Source of the DNA: Flavobacterium sp. TAB 87
Lineage (GTDB): Bacteria > Bacteroidota > Bacteroidia > Flavobacteriales > Flavobacteriaceae
Assembly: GCF_001529295.1 (NCBI RefSeq)
Contig: NZ_LLWK01000038.1
Span: forward strand, 620,001 to 684,000
DNA: 64,000 nucleotides
Direction of reading: 5' to 3'
The first letter of the stretch is position 1. Each line of letters starts with the position of its first letter. Below are positions 26,716-35,341 of the stretch, in pieces. The notes under the pieces are model-generated. The model was given only the letters and a program-made list of their open reading frames with translations. It searched no databases and had not been told where the DNA came from. The position numbers and the translations under genes are program-made.

Positions 26716-27135
26716 TTTAGAGTTAGACTGTAGGTTCTGTGTTAATTTGGGGCTCTAAAAATCTTTCCTGCAATATTTAAATAAAAGTACTACTATATTG
26801 CTTTATAAGCAATAATTTAAGGTGTTTTAATTGCTTAATTTTCAAGTAATTGAATGTTTTTGTTTCGGCATTTTAATTGTGTAAACCAGCGCTGAAATTG
26901 TATAAAAAGAGTAAAGAATTTTCGTTATTTTATAGTGAGTCATTTTTAACTATGCATTTTTCGTGCCTAAAACGACTTTAAAAGAGGATGATTTGGTCTT
27001 TTATTTCTTTTCTAATGTATAAATCCAACTTAAAAGCAATATAAATAACAACGGAAAACCGTATCTTTACAATCTTAAAATAATTCAATTAAATATAATT
27101 TGAGTGTTAGAGCTCAATCCAAAAATGTATCTGAA
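26716..27135. other. Non-coding divergent gap, nothing identified
   Basis: About 420 AT-rich bases separate the divergent L,D-transpeptidase and mrp genes. I see no gene, tRNA, terminator or strong repeat. A TATCTTTA (27062-27069) near the mrp side is one base away from the -7 consensus and could be the mrp promoter. Confidence 0.5.
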
Positions 27136-28263
27136 ATGAAATTAGATAGAAAAGAAATCCTTAAAGCTTTAGAGCGTATTACAGTTGCAGGCGAAGGTAA
27201 AAATATGGTCGAAAGTGGCGCCGTTACTAATGTGGTCACTTTTGGAGATGAGGTTGTTGTAGATTTGCTTTTGCATACTCCAGCGATGCACATTAAAAAA
27301 CGTGCAGAAGACGACATAAAGAAAACAATTGCTGAGTTTATTAACGCTGATGCGAAAGTAAAAGTGAATATTAAAATTGAAGCTTCAGATAAACCAGAAA
27401 TTAAAGGAAAAGCAATTCCAGGGATAAAAAATATTATTGCTGTTGCTTCTGGTAAAGGTGGAGTAGGAAAATCTACTGTAACAGCAAATTTAGCGGTTAC
27501 ATTGGCTAAAATGGGTTTTGCAGTTGGAGTTTTAGACGCGGATATTTATGGGCCATCCATGCCAATGATGTTCGACGTGGAGAGTGAAAAACCGATTTCT
27601 ATTCAAATAGACGGCAGATCAAAAATGAAGCCTATTGAGAGCTTTGAAGTTAAAATACTTTCTATTGGATTCTTTACGTCGCCAAGTCAAGCGGTAATCT
27701 GGAGAGGACCGATGGCTTCTAAAGCACTAAATCAAATGATATTTGATGCAGATTGGGGAGAATTAGATTTCATGCTAATCGATTTACCTCCAGGTACAGG
27801 AGACATTCATCTGTCAATCATGCAATCTTTGCCTATTACTGGTGCTGTAGTGGTTAGTACACCTCAAGCTGTTGCCTTGGCAGATGCTAAAAAAGGAGTA
27901 GCAATGTTTATGCAAGATACCATCAATGTTCCTGTTTTAGGAATCATCGAAAATATGGCTTACTTTACACCTGAAGAATTACCAGAAAATAAATATTATA
28001 TTTTTGGAAAAGAAGGAGCTAGAAATTTAGCTGCAGATTTAGAGGTTCCGTTTTTGGGTGAAGTTCCTATTGTACAATCTATTCGTGAAGCGGGCGATTA
28101 CGGTCGACCAGCAGCTTTACAAACGGGTTCAGTAATTGAAACGGTGTTTGAAAATATTACGCGTAATGTGGTGCAAGAGGTGGTGAGCAGAAACGAAAGT
28201 CTTCCTGCAACCGAGGCGATTAAAATAACTACAATGGCAGGTTGTTCTGCAGTAAAAAAATAA
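27136..28263 (+). CDS. mrp: Mrp/ApbC family Fe-S cluster carrier ATPase
   Basis: A 375-residue protein from ATG 27136; the longer frame begins with TTG and would add an atypical tail. The N-terminal 90 residues form an MIP18/DUF59 domain (MKLDRKEILKALERITVAGEG). The ATPase follows, with the deviant Walker A ASGKGGVGKST (about 107-117), a second motif LDADIYGPSMPMM and IDLPPGTGD. Mrp proteins bind and pass on Fe-S clusters in the cytosol. In many Mrp proteins a CxxC near the centre ligates the cluster, and I see only isolated Cys (MAGCSAVKK at the end), so ligands may differ. A NifU-like scaffold gene follows 64 nt later. Confidence 0.9.
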   Translation: MKLDRKEILKALERITVAGEGKNMVESGAVTNVVTFGDEVVVDLLLHTPAMHIKKRAEDDIKKTIAEFINADAKVKVNIKIEASDKPEIKGKAIPGIKNIIAVASGKGGVGKSTVTANLAVTLAKMGFAVGVLDADIYGPSMPMMFDVESEKPISIQIDGRSKMKPIESFEVKILSIGFFTSPSQAVIWRGPMASKALNQMIFDADWGELDFMLIDLPPGTGDIHLSIMQSLPITGAVVVSTPQAVALADAKKGVAMFMQDTINVPVLGIIENMAYFTPEELPENKYYIFGKEGARNLAADLEVPFLGEVPIVQSIREAGDYGRPAALQTGSVIETVFENITRNVVQEVVSRNESLPATEAIKITTMAGCSAVKK

Positions 28264-28273
28264 TAGGTTGATG

Positions 28274-28307
28274 CGCAACTCGTATTAAAATCTTTTTAAG
28301 AGTTGCG
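28274..28307 (+). promoter_or_regulatory. Hairpin between mrp and nifU-like gene
   Basis: CGCAACTC (28274-28281) pairs with GAGTTGCG (28300-28307) across an 18-nt loop, followed only by TTT. It is too weak for a clear terminator, and might attenuate or process the mrp-nifU transcript. Confidence 0.35.
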
Positions 28308-28327
28308 TTTAATAGAAATGATAAATT

Positions 28328-28567
28328 ATGACAACAGAAGAAATAACTGCTAATGTTTTAAAGGCACTCGAAGAAATTAGACCATTTCTGAATTCAGATG
28401 GAGGTGATATTTCGTTTGTTTCAATTGAAGATGATAAGCACGTAAAAGTGCGTTTGGAAGGCGCTTGCATTAGTTGCAGTGTCAACCAAATGACTTTGAA
28501 AGCAGGTGTGGAAACTACCATTAAAAAATATGCACCGCAGGTAGAAACCGTGGTTAATGTTTTTTAA
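28328..28567 (+). CDS. NifU-like (C-terminal domain) Fe-S scaffold protein
   Basis: A 79-residue protein that is a single NifU C-terminal domain: LEEIRPFLNSDGGDISF, then EGACISCSVNQMTLK with C47 and C50 forming the CxxC cluster motif, and a final KKYAPQVETVVNVF. Such small Nfu proteins hold a 4Fe-4S cluster and hand it to target enzymes. It follows mrp, so the two probably act in one cluster-transfer route in the cytoplasm. The usual length of the isolated domain is 75-100 residues. Confidence 0.9.
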   Translation: MTTEEITANVLKALEEIRPFLNSDGGDISFVSIEDDKHVKVRLEGACISCSVNQMTLKAGVETTIKKYAPQVETVVNVF

Positions 28568-28708
28568 ATTGAATTAAATTAGTACAGAGGTATATTGTTT
28601 TTCTTCAAAAGAATATGCTATCATACTGCTTTTTAGTATTTTTTTTGCCTTTCTGTTCTTTTTTTTATTAAAATCGAATAAAAGTCATTAAATAATTGTG
28701 AAAATAGA

Positions 28709-28740
28709 TTGGGGTTCTTGTTATCAAATCGTTAAATTTG
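28709..28740 (+). promoter_or_regulatory. Promoter of the 158-residue exported protein
   Basis: TTG (28709-28711), 21 nt, TAAATTTG (28733-28740). The TTG codon used by the longest frame lies inside the -7 box, which supports the ATG at 28768. Confidence 0.55.
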
Positions 28741-28767
28741 GCCACTAACCCCAAAACCTATTTCATT

Positions 28768-29244
28768 ATGAATAATTTTTACAAAATAATAGTCGCAGTA
28801 CTTTTTACGACTATATGTTATGGCCAAAGGACAGCCGAAAACCTATATGTTGATAAAGCATGGGTTACTACTGGCGAGGAGTGGTCAAGCTTTCGATATC
28901 AAGGTCAAATTGTTGTTTCTACAACAGCAGAAGAAGGAAATGCAAGAATAACCAACTACGATTTTCTTAGAGACTTATGTGATAGCAGAGCTAATTTCTC
29001 AGACAAAGCTACTTATACCAGTGCTACATTTGAAAATAAACGAAAAGTTAGTTCGCAAACTGATAAAAAAGGAATTGTAAGCAGTACTTACGAGGGTGTT
29101 TTGATTTTTCAATCAGGTAGCGATTATTATTCGACTTTTATAGTCCTTACTTTCTTAGAAAAAGGATACGTTGTAGGGCTAAAAGTGAAAGAGAAAAACA
29201 ATAATAAAGAATATGCTTTTAGTTTCAAACCAAATAATAGCTAG
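28768..29244 (+). CDS. Exported protein of unknown function
   Basis: A 158-residue protein from ATG 28768. Signal peptide MNNFYKIIVAVLFTTICYGQ, with cleavage likely before Q or R. The mature part is mostly beta-strand (WSSFRYQGQIVVSTTAEEG, STYEGVLIFQSGSDYYSTFIVLTF) and ends with a Lys/Asn-rich section, which suggests a small beta-sandwich or lipocalin-like fold. I recognise no family. It lies between the mrp-nifU operon and the ferredoxin gene and has its own promoter, so no functional link is claimed. Confidence 0.65.
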   Translation: MNNFYKIIVAVLFTTICYGQRTAENLYVDKAWVTTGEEWSSFRYQGQIVVSTTAEEGNARITNYDFLRDLCDSRANFSDKATYTSATFENKRKVSSQTDKKGIVSSTYEGVLIFQSGSDYYSTFIVLTFLEKGYVVGLKVKEKNNNKEYAFSFKPNNS

Positions 29245-29310
29245 TTTTTAAAAGTTAGCGTATTTTTGCATCCATAGAATTTTACAGAATATTTAAAATA
29301 ATTATTTGGA

Positions 29311-29628
29311 ATGGACGTACTTATAAAGATTAAAGACCGTGAAGGTGTTGTGCATGAATTGCAAGCGCCGACAGATATGGCTATGAATATAATGGAATTG
29401 TGTAAAGCTTATGAGCTTCCTGTTGAAGGAACTTGTGGCGGAATGGCCATGTGTGCATCTTGTCAATGTTATGTCTTGAATGATGTGGCTTTACCAGAAA
29501 AAGGAGATGATGAAGAAGCGATGTTGTCTGAGGCATTTTATGTAAAATCAAATAGCCGATTGGGGTGTCAAATACCAATTACCGAATACTTAGAAGGTTT
29601 AGAGTTAGAACTAGCTCCAGAATATTAG
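29311..29628 (+). CDS. 2Fe-2S ferredoxin, adrenodoxin type
   Basis: A 105-residue ferredoxin. The cluster ligands are C42, C48, C51 (TCGGMAMCASC) and C86 (LGCQIP), i.e. the Cx5Cx2C...C pattern of the adrenodoxin/ISC Fdx class. These proteins deliver electrons, for example in Fe-S cluster assembly or to oxygenases. A -7 element TATTTTTG (29261-29268) precedes it, and a strong terminator at 29630 ends it. The nearby mrp-nifU pair would be a natural user of such electrons, but no shared transcript is implied. Confidence 0.92.
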   Translation: MDVLIKIKDREGVVHELQAPTDMAMNIMELCKAYELPVEGTCGGMAMCASCQCYVLNDVALPEKGDDEEAMLSEAFYVKSNSRLGCQIPITEYLEGLELELAPEY

Positions 29629-29629
29629 T

Positions 29630-29657
29630 AAAAAGCGAGATTTAATCTCGCTTTTTT
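29630..29657. terminator. Bidirectional terminator between convergent genes
   Basis: AGCGAGAT (29634-29641) pairs with ATCTCGCT (29645-29652), with A5 before and T after. It serves the ferredoxin on + and the SGNH hydrolase on -, whose stop codon overlaps the T run. Confidence 0.85.
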
Positions 29658-30393
29658 AATTTTGTAATGCTTTTATAATTTCTGGATACATGCGATCTAT
29701 AAATAAGCTATATGCCTGTTGAGAAGGATGCAGTCCGTCTGTAGCGACTAGATTAGGTTCATTTAATCCATTTCTAGTAATGTCAGTTATGTTTACAAAG
29801 GCAATCTTGTTTGCTTCGCAATATTGCTTCGCAAAAGTGTTGTATTGATCAATTTCTTTAGAAATCTTACTTTGATTTTGTGAAATTTCACCTTGTTTGG
29901 TGTACGCGTAATCCGGTATAGAAATAACCACAACATGCGACTTTACACCTTTGGCTAATGCAATTGACCTGCTGACCAACTTTGGGAATTCCTCTTGGTA
30001 TATAGCAAAGTCTTGTCCTTGATATTGGTTATTAACTCCGATTAGTAAAGTAACTAAATCGAAATTATTTTCTAAATTTTCAGCTTGTATTGCTTGTAAT
30101 AAATTAGTAGTCGTCCACCCTGTTTTTGCAATTATTTGTAGGGGAAAGTTAGTGCCAATAAAAGAATTCGATAAATTACTCTTTAGTTGCTCTGGAAATC
30201 GGCACGCTTCGCATACGCTTTGGCCAATAGTATAGCTGTCTCCCAAGGCCAAGTATGAAATGGTTTTGCCAGTTAAATTAGTTGGTGGTTGTATTGTTTG
30301 CACTGGAGTCGTGACTTCTGTGTCATTTGAACTGCAGCCAAAAGAGAGTGTGCTTAGCGAAAAAACAAGTAAAGTAAGTAGGCGTAGTTTCAT
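29656..30393 (-). CDS. SGNH/GDSL hydrolase lipoprotein
   Basis: A 245-residue protein. The signal ends in LSFGC (Cys 20), so it is lipid-anchored. The hydrolase domain has block I GDSYTIG (about 51-57) with the nucleophilic Ser, block III GVNNQ (about 118) with the oxyanion Asn, and block V DGLHPS (about 219) with the catalytic Asp-His. It acts as an esterase or lipase in the periplasm or on the outside; the substrate is not predictable. Convergent with the ferredoxin gene. Confidence 0.88.
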   Translation of the reverse strand: MKLRLLTLLVFSLSTLSFGCSSNDTEVTTPVQTIQPPTNLTGKTISYLALGDSYTIGQSVCEACRFPEQLKSNLSNSFIGTNFPLQIIAKTGWTTTNLLQAIQAENLENNFDLVTLLIGVNNQYQGQDFAIYQEEFPKLVSRSIALAKGVKSHVVVISIPDYAYTKQGEISQNQSKISKEIDQYNTFAKQYCEANKIAFVNITDITRNGLNEPNLVATDGLHPSQQAYSLFIDRMYPEIIKALQN

Positions 30394-30441
30394 AGTTTAG
30401 TGATTTATACTAATAATTACGTAGAAAAGTTAATGATGGTT

Positions 30442-31224
30442 TTAAACCAGTTCGCTTTTCATTAAAATGTGTTCTTCAATCGCTGCCAATAATTCCAGTT
30501 GTTTTTCTACAGCGAGAACGGCAATTTCTTGTACCTCATTCCACTTGAGCACATCGTTGCCACACAAGTCAGTTAGTATTTGAGTCAGATCTGCCTCCAA
30601 TTGAGTATTGTCTATTATATTATTTGTTTCGAAATGGGAAACCAATGGAGCTAATTTAGTTACAGGATTGTTAAGCTGAAATCGTTTTGTTGTTGCTATT
30701 AATCCAGTCGGATAAAGATTAATCCTTCCAAAAAGTAAAGCTGCTGCAATCTCGTGTGTTTTTCCTTCTTCAATAACTCTAAAAGTAAAATCCAATAGAG
30801 ATTTAATACTGGGATGCAAGTTACTTCGTTTAATTGCAACAAAGATATTGTGTAGCGATTGTACTTCAGATAAGAAATGATTGATTCCAGTAGTGTCCGC
30901 ATTGCAACAGTCCATGGCTTTAACATAGCTTTCGTAATGACTCATGCCTAGTTCGTTGCCGCTATAATTGCTTTCTTCGGCTAATACCATTTTGTTTATT
31001 AGATAGCGAACTTGGGTATTTTCTGTGGGAAACCAAGGTGTTGTTGCGCACGTAAGTTTTGTTTGTAAGGCCTTTAGTAATGACATGAAGTCCCACGCCG
31101 CATAGATATGATGTTCTACAAAGCACTGTAAATCTTCCAGCTGTTGTATTTTGCCAAATGCGCTGTGGCTTTCTAAAAGTGCTTTTTGAGTCTGAATGCT
31201 GTTGTTTATGGCTTCAATATTCAT
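30442..31224 (-). CDS. DUF3050 protein, haem-oxygenase-like fold
   Basis: A 260-residue, mostly helical protein. The N-terminal part contains CFVEHHIYAAWDFMSLLKAL (about residues 34-53), which is diagnostic for DUF3050, and later segments EESNYSGNELGMSHYESYV and EEGKTHEIAAALLFGR hold conserved Glu/His residues. The pattern resembles diiron or haem-oxygenase-like all-alpha proteins; the His-His and Glu/His positions could bind metal. No reaction is known to me for the family. Located downstream of the glutaryl-CoA dehydrogenase gene on the same strand, but separated by a terminator. Confidence 0.8.
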   Translation of the reverse strand: MNIEAINNSIQTQKALLESHSAFGKIQQLEDLQCFVEHHIYAAWDFMSLLKALQTKLTCATTPWFPTENTQVRYLINKMVLAEESNYSGNELGMSHYESYVKAMDCCNADTTGINHFLSEVQSLHNIFVAIKRSNLHPSIKSLLDFTFRVIEEGKTHEIAAALLFGRINLYPTGLIATTKRFQLNNPVTKLAPLVSHFETNNIIDNTQLEADLTQILTDLCGNDVLKWNEVQEIAVLAVEKQLELLAAIEEHILMKSELV

Positions 31225-31246
31225 AGGTTGGGTTTTTTGTAAATAT

Positions 31247-31277
31247 AAAAAAGCTTCTCATTTTGGAGAAGCTTTTA
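31247..31277 (-). terminator. Terminator of the acyl-CoA dehydrogenase gene
   Basis: On the minus strand a stem of AAAAGCTTCTC against GAGAAGCTTTT (31249-31259 with 31266-31276), 6-nt loop, is followed by T residues. Confidence 0.8.
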
Positions 31278-31307
31278 GTATCGAATTTTTATATGATGGT
31301 ATAGTTG

Positions 31308-32486
31308 CTACTTGAAGGCTGGAATTCCCGTAATGTCCATCCCTGTAATTAGTAAATGAATGTCATGTGTTCCTTCATACGTAATTACGCTTTCTAAATT
31401 CATCATGTGTCGCATGATGGAGTAGTCTCCAATAATTCCCATCGCGCCTAAAATCTGTCGCGCTTCTCTTGCAATTTGAATTGCCATGTTAACATTGTTC
31501 CTTTTTGCCATTGAAATTTGTGCTGTTGTTGCTCGATTTTCGTTTTTTAATACGCCTAATCTCCAAGTAAGCAGTTGTGCTTTGGTGATTTCAGTAATCA
31601 TTTCGGCCAACTTTTTCTGCTGCAATTGGGTACCCGCAATTGGTTTGTCAAATTGAATTCGCTCTTTGGCATAGCGCAAAGCCGTATCGTAGCAATCCAT
31701 TGCTGCTCCAATCGCTCCCCAAGCAATTCCGTATCTTGCTGAATCCAAGCAGCCGAGCGGTGCGCCAAGTCCCGATTTATTCGGCAATATATTTTCTTTT
31801 GGAATTTTTACATTATCAAAAATCAACTCTCCTGTGGATGACGCACGAAGCGACCATTTGTTGTGTGTTTCTGGCGTGGTGAAACCTTCCATTCCACGTT
31901 CGGCAATTAAACCATGAATTCTACCCGATTCATCTTTTGCCCAAACTACAGCAATATCAGCAAATGGAGCGTTAGAAATCCACATTTTTGCACCATTTAA
32001 AACAAAATGTGTTCCCGCATCTTTAAAATTAGTAAGCATGCTGCCAGGATCAGAACCATAATTAGGTTCGGTCAATCCAAAACAGCCGATTAGTTCACCG
32101 GTTGCCAATTTAGGTAAATATTTTTTTCGTTGCTCTTCGTTGCCGTACTTCCAAATTGGATACATTACTAAAGAAGACTGTACAGATGCAGTAGAGCGAA
32201 TACCAGAATCTCCGCGTTCGATTTCTTGCATAATTAGACCATAGGAAATTTGATCCAGTCCAGCGCCTCCGTATTCTTGCGGAATATAAGGGCCAAATCC
32301 ACCAATTTCACCTAAACCTTTAATAATTTGTTTAGGAAATTCTGCTTTTTGAGCAAATTCTTCGATAATAGGAGAAACTTCTCTCTTTACCCAAGAACGT
32401 GTGGAGTCGCGAACCAATTTGTTTTCTTCGGTAAGTAAATCGTCAAGGTTGTAATAATCGGGAGCTTGAAATAGGTCTGGTTTCAT
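31308..32486 (-). CDS. gcdH: Acyl-CoA dehydrogenase, glutaryl-CoA dehydrogenase type
   Basis: A 392-residue flavoprotein. N-terminal helical domain (LTEENKLVRDSTRSWVKREVSP), FAD-binding signature CFGLTEPNYGSDPG (about 134-147) and NGAKMWISNA, and the catalytic Glu E371 in YEGTHDIH. The sequence resembles glutaryl-CoA dehydrogenases (TEPNYGSDPGSM; RYGIAWGAIGAA), which convert glutaryl-CoA to crotonyl-CoA in lysine and tryptophan degradation. Family assignment to acyl-CoA dehydrogenases is certain; the glutaryl specificity is very likely but not proved by the sequence. Confidence 0.9.
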   Translation of the reverse strand: MKPDLFQAPDYYNLDDLLTEENKLVRDSTRSWVKREVSPIIEEFAQKAEFPKQIIKGLGEIGGFGPYIPQEYGGAGLDQISYGLIMQEIERGDSGIRSTASVQSSLVMYPIWKYGNEEQRKKYLPKLATGELIGCFGLTEPNYGSDPGSMLTNFKDAGTHFVLNGAKMWISNAPFADIAVVWAKDESGRIHGLIAERGMEGFTTPETHNKWSLRASSTGELIFDNVKIPKENILPNKSGLGAPLGCLDSARYGIAWGAIGAAMDCYDTALRYAKERIQFDKPIAGTQLQQKKLAEMITEITKAQLLTWRLGVLKNENRATTAQISMAKRNNVNMAIQIAREARQILGAMGIIGDYSIMRHMMNLESVITYEGTHDIHLLITGMDITGIPAFK

Positions 32487-32592
32487 GATTCTTAGTTTTC
32501 TAAAAGTAAATTTAGAAAATTAATACAACAAAAGACAGTTTGATTGTTATAAAGTAACATTATTAGGTTTGAATTTTATACCTAAAGATGAT

Positions 32593-33300
32593 TTACATCT
32601 TTAAATAAAAATCTTTAGTCAATTCAATATATTCAGGAGTGTAATTGTGCCTTGTGATTTCGATAACCAATTCATCTAGAGGATAATTTGATTTTTCTAT
32701 GCGGCTAAATGCCAGTAAACTTCGTTTAATTTCAGATGTTGGAGTTCCTCTTACTCTAGTGATTTTTGTTGGATATAATTCAAACTGAAATGCAAGAGCT
32801 ATAAAACGTTGTTCTTCTTTAAAAGGAATGATAACTGCAAATATTCCGTTTTCGGATAATAATAAATCGGCAGCTTCAATTAAATCTTCAAAAGGTAATG
32901 CGTCTTCGAAACGAGCTAAATCCCGCTTCTCATCAGTAGTTTTATAATCTTCAGAATAAAAAGGTGGATTGGAAACAATTAAATCATATTCATCTTCTGG
33001 TTCTTCCATGAACTCATCTAAACCAGCATGAAAGCAAAATAGACGATCTGCCCAAGGAGAATTTTCAAAATTATCGACACATTGTTCATAAGCTTCTTCG
33101 TCAATTTCTAAGGCATCGATTTGTTGCGCGTTGCAACGTTGTGCGAGCATCAAGGCAATTAAACCAGTTCCTGCTCCAATGTCTAAAACAGAAAAATTAA
33201 CGTTCTTAGTTGGCGCCCAAGAGCCCAGTAAAACGCCATCAGTCCCTACCTTCATGGCAGTTTTATCTTGCTGAATACTAAATTGTTTGAATTGAAACAT
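32593..33300 (-). CDS. trmN6: tRNA1(Val) (adenine-37-N6)-methyltransferase
   Basis: A 235-residue SAM methyltransferase. N-terminal FKQFSIQQDKTAMKVGTDGVLLGSW matches the YfiC/TrmN6 start, motif I is VLDIGAGTGLIALMLAQR (about 40-57), and the N6-methylase motif IV is SNPPFY (about 109-114). It methylates A37 of a valine tRNA. It is the third gene of an operon rpsP-rimM-trmN6, with a 42-nt gap to rimM. The chain is translation related throughout. Confidence 0.88.
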   Translation of the reverse strand: MFQFKQFSIQQDKTAMKVGTDGVLLGSWAPTKNVNFSVLDIGAGTGLIALMLAQRCNAQQIDALEIDEEAYEQCVDNFENSPWADRLFCFHAGLDEFMEEPEDEYDLIVSNPPFYSEDYKTTDEKRDLARFEDALPFEDLIEAADLLLSENGIFAVIIPFKEEQRFIALAFQFELYPTKITRVRGTPTSEIKRSLLAFSRIEKSNYPLDELVIEITRHNYTPEYIELTKDFYLKM

Positions 33301-33342
33301 GTGGAAGATAATTTATAATTAACAATTATAAATTGATAATAG

Positions 33343-33867
33343 TTATAAGTACATCTCAACCAATCCTTCCGGAAGGTTCATGATTACTTTTTTGTTTTCA
33401 CGATCAATTTTTACTAAGAACTGGTCAATCATCGGAATTAAAATTTCAACTTCACCATTCAAAACCTCAAATAAAGGTTGTGCAGAAGTATCATTAACAC
33501 CCACAATTTTACCAAAAACACCAAGACGTTGATCTTCGATTTCAAAGTCAATAACTTCGTGAAAATAAAATTTGTTACCAGTAAGTTTGGGTAACGTAGT
33601 TAATGGAAGATAAACAGCGTTGTTCAGTAAGCCATCGGCTTCTTCTTCGGTAGTTAGATCTTCAAAGCGAACGCGTAAAAAATCGTTTTTATGTAATGAG
33701 CTATTTTCAATAAAAAAAGGAACCAAGTGTTTGTTGCATTCAACAAACACTGATTCCAAGTTTTCGTATAACTCTGGTTCGTCTGTGTCTAAATAGATCA
33801 GAACTTCCCCTTTGAAACTAAATTTTTTAGCGATTTTACCTAAATAGAAACAATCTTCTTTACGCAT
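33343..33867 (-). CDS. rimM: Ribosome maturation factor RimM
   Basis: A 174-residue protein of normal length. N-terminal beta-barrel begins DCFYLGKIAKKFSFKGEVLIY, and the PRC-barrel half contains KFYFHEVIDFEIED and ends with LPEGLVEMYL, the typical RimM C-terminus. It assists maturation of the 30S head and binds S19. Located 14 nt downstream of rpsP, a widely conserved pair. Confidence 0.95.
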   Translation of the reverse strand: MRKEDCFYLGKIAKKFSFKGEVLIYLDTDEPELYENLESVFVECNKHLVPFFIENSSLHKNDFLRVRFEDLTTEEEADGLLNNAVYLPLTTLPKLTGNKFYFHEVIDFEIEDQRLGVFGKIVGVNDTSAQPLFEVLNGEVEILIPMIDQFLVKIDRENKKVIMNLPEGLVEMYL

Positions 33868-33881
33868 AGCCGCTTTTAAAA

Positions 33882-34436
33882 TTATGCTTCTTTTTCTTCG
33901 TTATTTTCTTCAGCAGCTGGAGCTTCTTCAGCTTCAACTTCAGCAACTTCCTCTGCAGGAGTTGCAGCAGCAATAGCATCTGCGTCAGCTTGAGCAGCAG
34001 CAGCGATACGTTTTGCATTTACATCTTGTTCTGCTTTAAAAGCTTTAGCTTTAGCATCAGCTTGCGCTTTTGTTAAACCGTCTTTCTTAGCATCTACTTT
34101 ACCAGTTTTAGATTCTAACCAAGTAGCTAATTTTGCTTCAGCTTGTTCTTGAGTTAAAGCACCTTTACGAACTCCTCCATCAAGGTGGTGTTTCAATAAA
34201 GCACCTTTGTAAGAAAGAATAGCCTTAGCTGTATCAGTAGGTTGTGCACCATTGTGCAACCATTTTACTGCACTATCAAGATCTAAATCGATAGTTGCAG
34301 GATTTGTGTTTGGATTGTAAGTACCGATTTTCTCTAAGTATTTACCATCTCTTTTTGAGCGAGCATCAGCTGCTACAACCCAGTAAAAAGGTTTTCCTTT
34401 TTTACCGTGTCTTTGTAATCTAATTTTTACTGACAT
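33882..34436 (-). CDS. rpsP: 30S ribosomal protein S16 with long Ala/Glu tail
   Basis: A 184-residue S16, about twice the usual 80-90. The core (1 to about 80) starts MSVKIRLQRHGKKGKPFYW and contains YLEKIGTYNPNT. The extra 100 residues are low complexity, with repeated Ala, Lys and then Glu (ending AAEENNEEKEA), and are probably disordered. Extended S16 tails are common in Bacteroidota; the role is unknown. It heads the rpsP-rimM-trmN6 operon and is preceded by a -7 element. Confidence 0.95.
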   Translation of the reverse strand: MSVKIRLQRHGKKGKPFYWVVAADARSKRDGKYLEKIGTYNPNTNPATIDLDLDSAVKWLHNGAQPTDTAKAILSYKGALLKHHLDGGVRKGALTQEQAEAKLATWLESKTGKVDAKKDGLTKAQADAKAKAFKAEQDVNAKRIAAAAQADADAIAAATPAEEVAEVEAEEAPAAEENNEEKEA

Positions 34437-34485
34437 AATCTTATGATTAAATTTTGAGGTACTCGACCTCTGTTAATTAAGGGTG

Positions 34486-34493
34486 CAAAGATA
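34486..34493 (-). promoter_or_regulatory. -7 element of rpsP
   Basis: Minus strand TATCTTTG, followed by CACCC, a full match to TAnnTTTG, about 50 nt before the rpsP start. A TTC instead of TTG stands in the -33 region. The 270-nt gap 34437-34706 between rpsP and the DUF6252-type lipoprotein holds nothing else recognisable. Confidence 0.5.
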
Positions 34494-34706
34494 TAATTTA
34501 ATTCTGAATTGATAGTTAGTTTGCTCTTTTAAAATATTTGAGTTTTATTTAAGACTTTCTATTCTTTCGTTTTTCAGTAAAAGTTCTAGTTTTGCTGAGG
34601 GAATACGTAGTAATTTATAAAGCATAACTTCCTTAAAATTGTGAAAGCAGCTTGCAATAAAGGAGGATATTTATAGTTCGTTAATGAATAGAATAAAAAT
34701 ACAAGC

Positions 34707-35204
34707 ATGAAAAAATATTTGTTAACCGTTACGCTTCTCTTCTTGCTTGCCTCCTGCGAACAAAATATTAAATTTAATAATCCCGCTTTTCAAGGTTTAA
34801 AAGACAAGCAGTTTTGGCGCGCCACCAATTTTAATGCAACTTTAAATGACAGTGAAGAACTTGTAATAGAGGGATCTTTAGGATATGAAAAAATGCAATT
34901 GAATTTAAACTCAATTGAATTGGGGACTTATGTTTTAGGAGAAGGTGCTGCCGTTTTTGCGGAGTTTAGTACTTCTGAAAAAGAAAAAGAGATGTTTTAC
35001 ACCACTGCAGCGGCTTTGGCAAGTGGTAAAATTGTGATTACTAATTATGACTTGGTGCAGCAAACGATTTCGGGAACTTTTATATTCTACGCTTTAGCGC
35101 AGAATATTGACGTACCAGAAGAAGCAAAAGCGGTTCATTTACAGTTCACAGAAGGTGTTTTCTATAAAGTTCCAATATCCAAAGCTGCTGATAATCAGAA
35201 TTGA
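34707..35204 (+). CDS. Lipoprotein, DUF6252-like
   Basis: A 165-residue lipoprotein: MKKYLLTVTLLFLLASC with Cys 17. The mature part is beta-rich (NFNATLNDSEELVIEGSLG, KMQLNLNSIELGTYVLGEG), resembling the DUF6252 family found in Flavobacteriaceae. These are small secreted domains without a known role. The residues after the Cys are EQNIK, not the strongly acidic export signal, so it may stay in the periplasm. It is divergent from rpsP. Confidence 0.7.
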   Translation: MKKYLLTVTLLFLLASCEQNIKFNNPAFQGLKDKQFWRATNFNATLNDSEELVIEGSLGYEKMQLNLNSIELGTYVLGEGAAVFAEFSTSEKEKEMFYTTAAALASGKIVITNYDLVQQTISGTFIFYALAQNIDVPEEAKAVHLQFTEGVFYKVPISKAADNQN

Positions 35205-35341
35205 GGGTTTGATTTTTAACTTTGGACGCTACACAAGTGCTTTTGGTTTTAAAGTGATAATAAAAACATAAATAATCTAATATATAGTAGATTACAGAAA
35301 AAATAAGATTACATTTGTTCTATTATTATAAATAAGTACAT

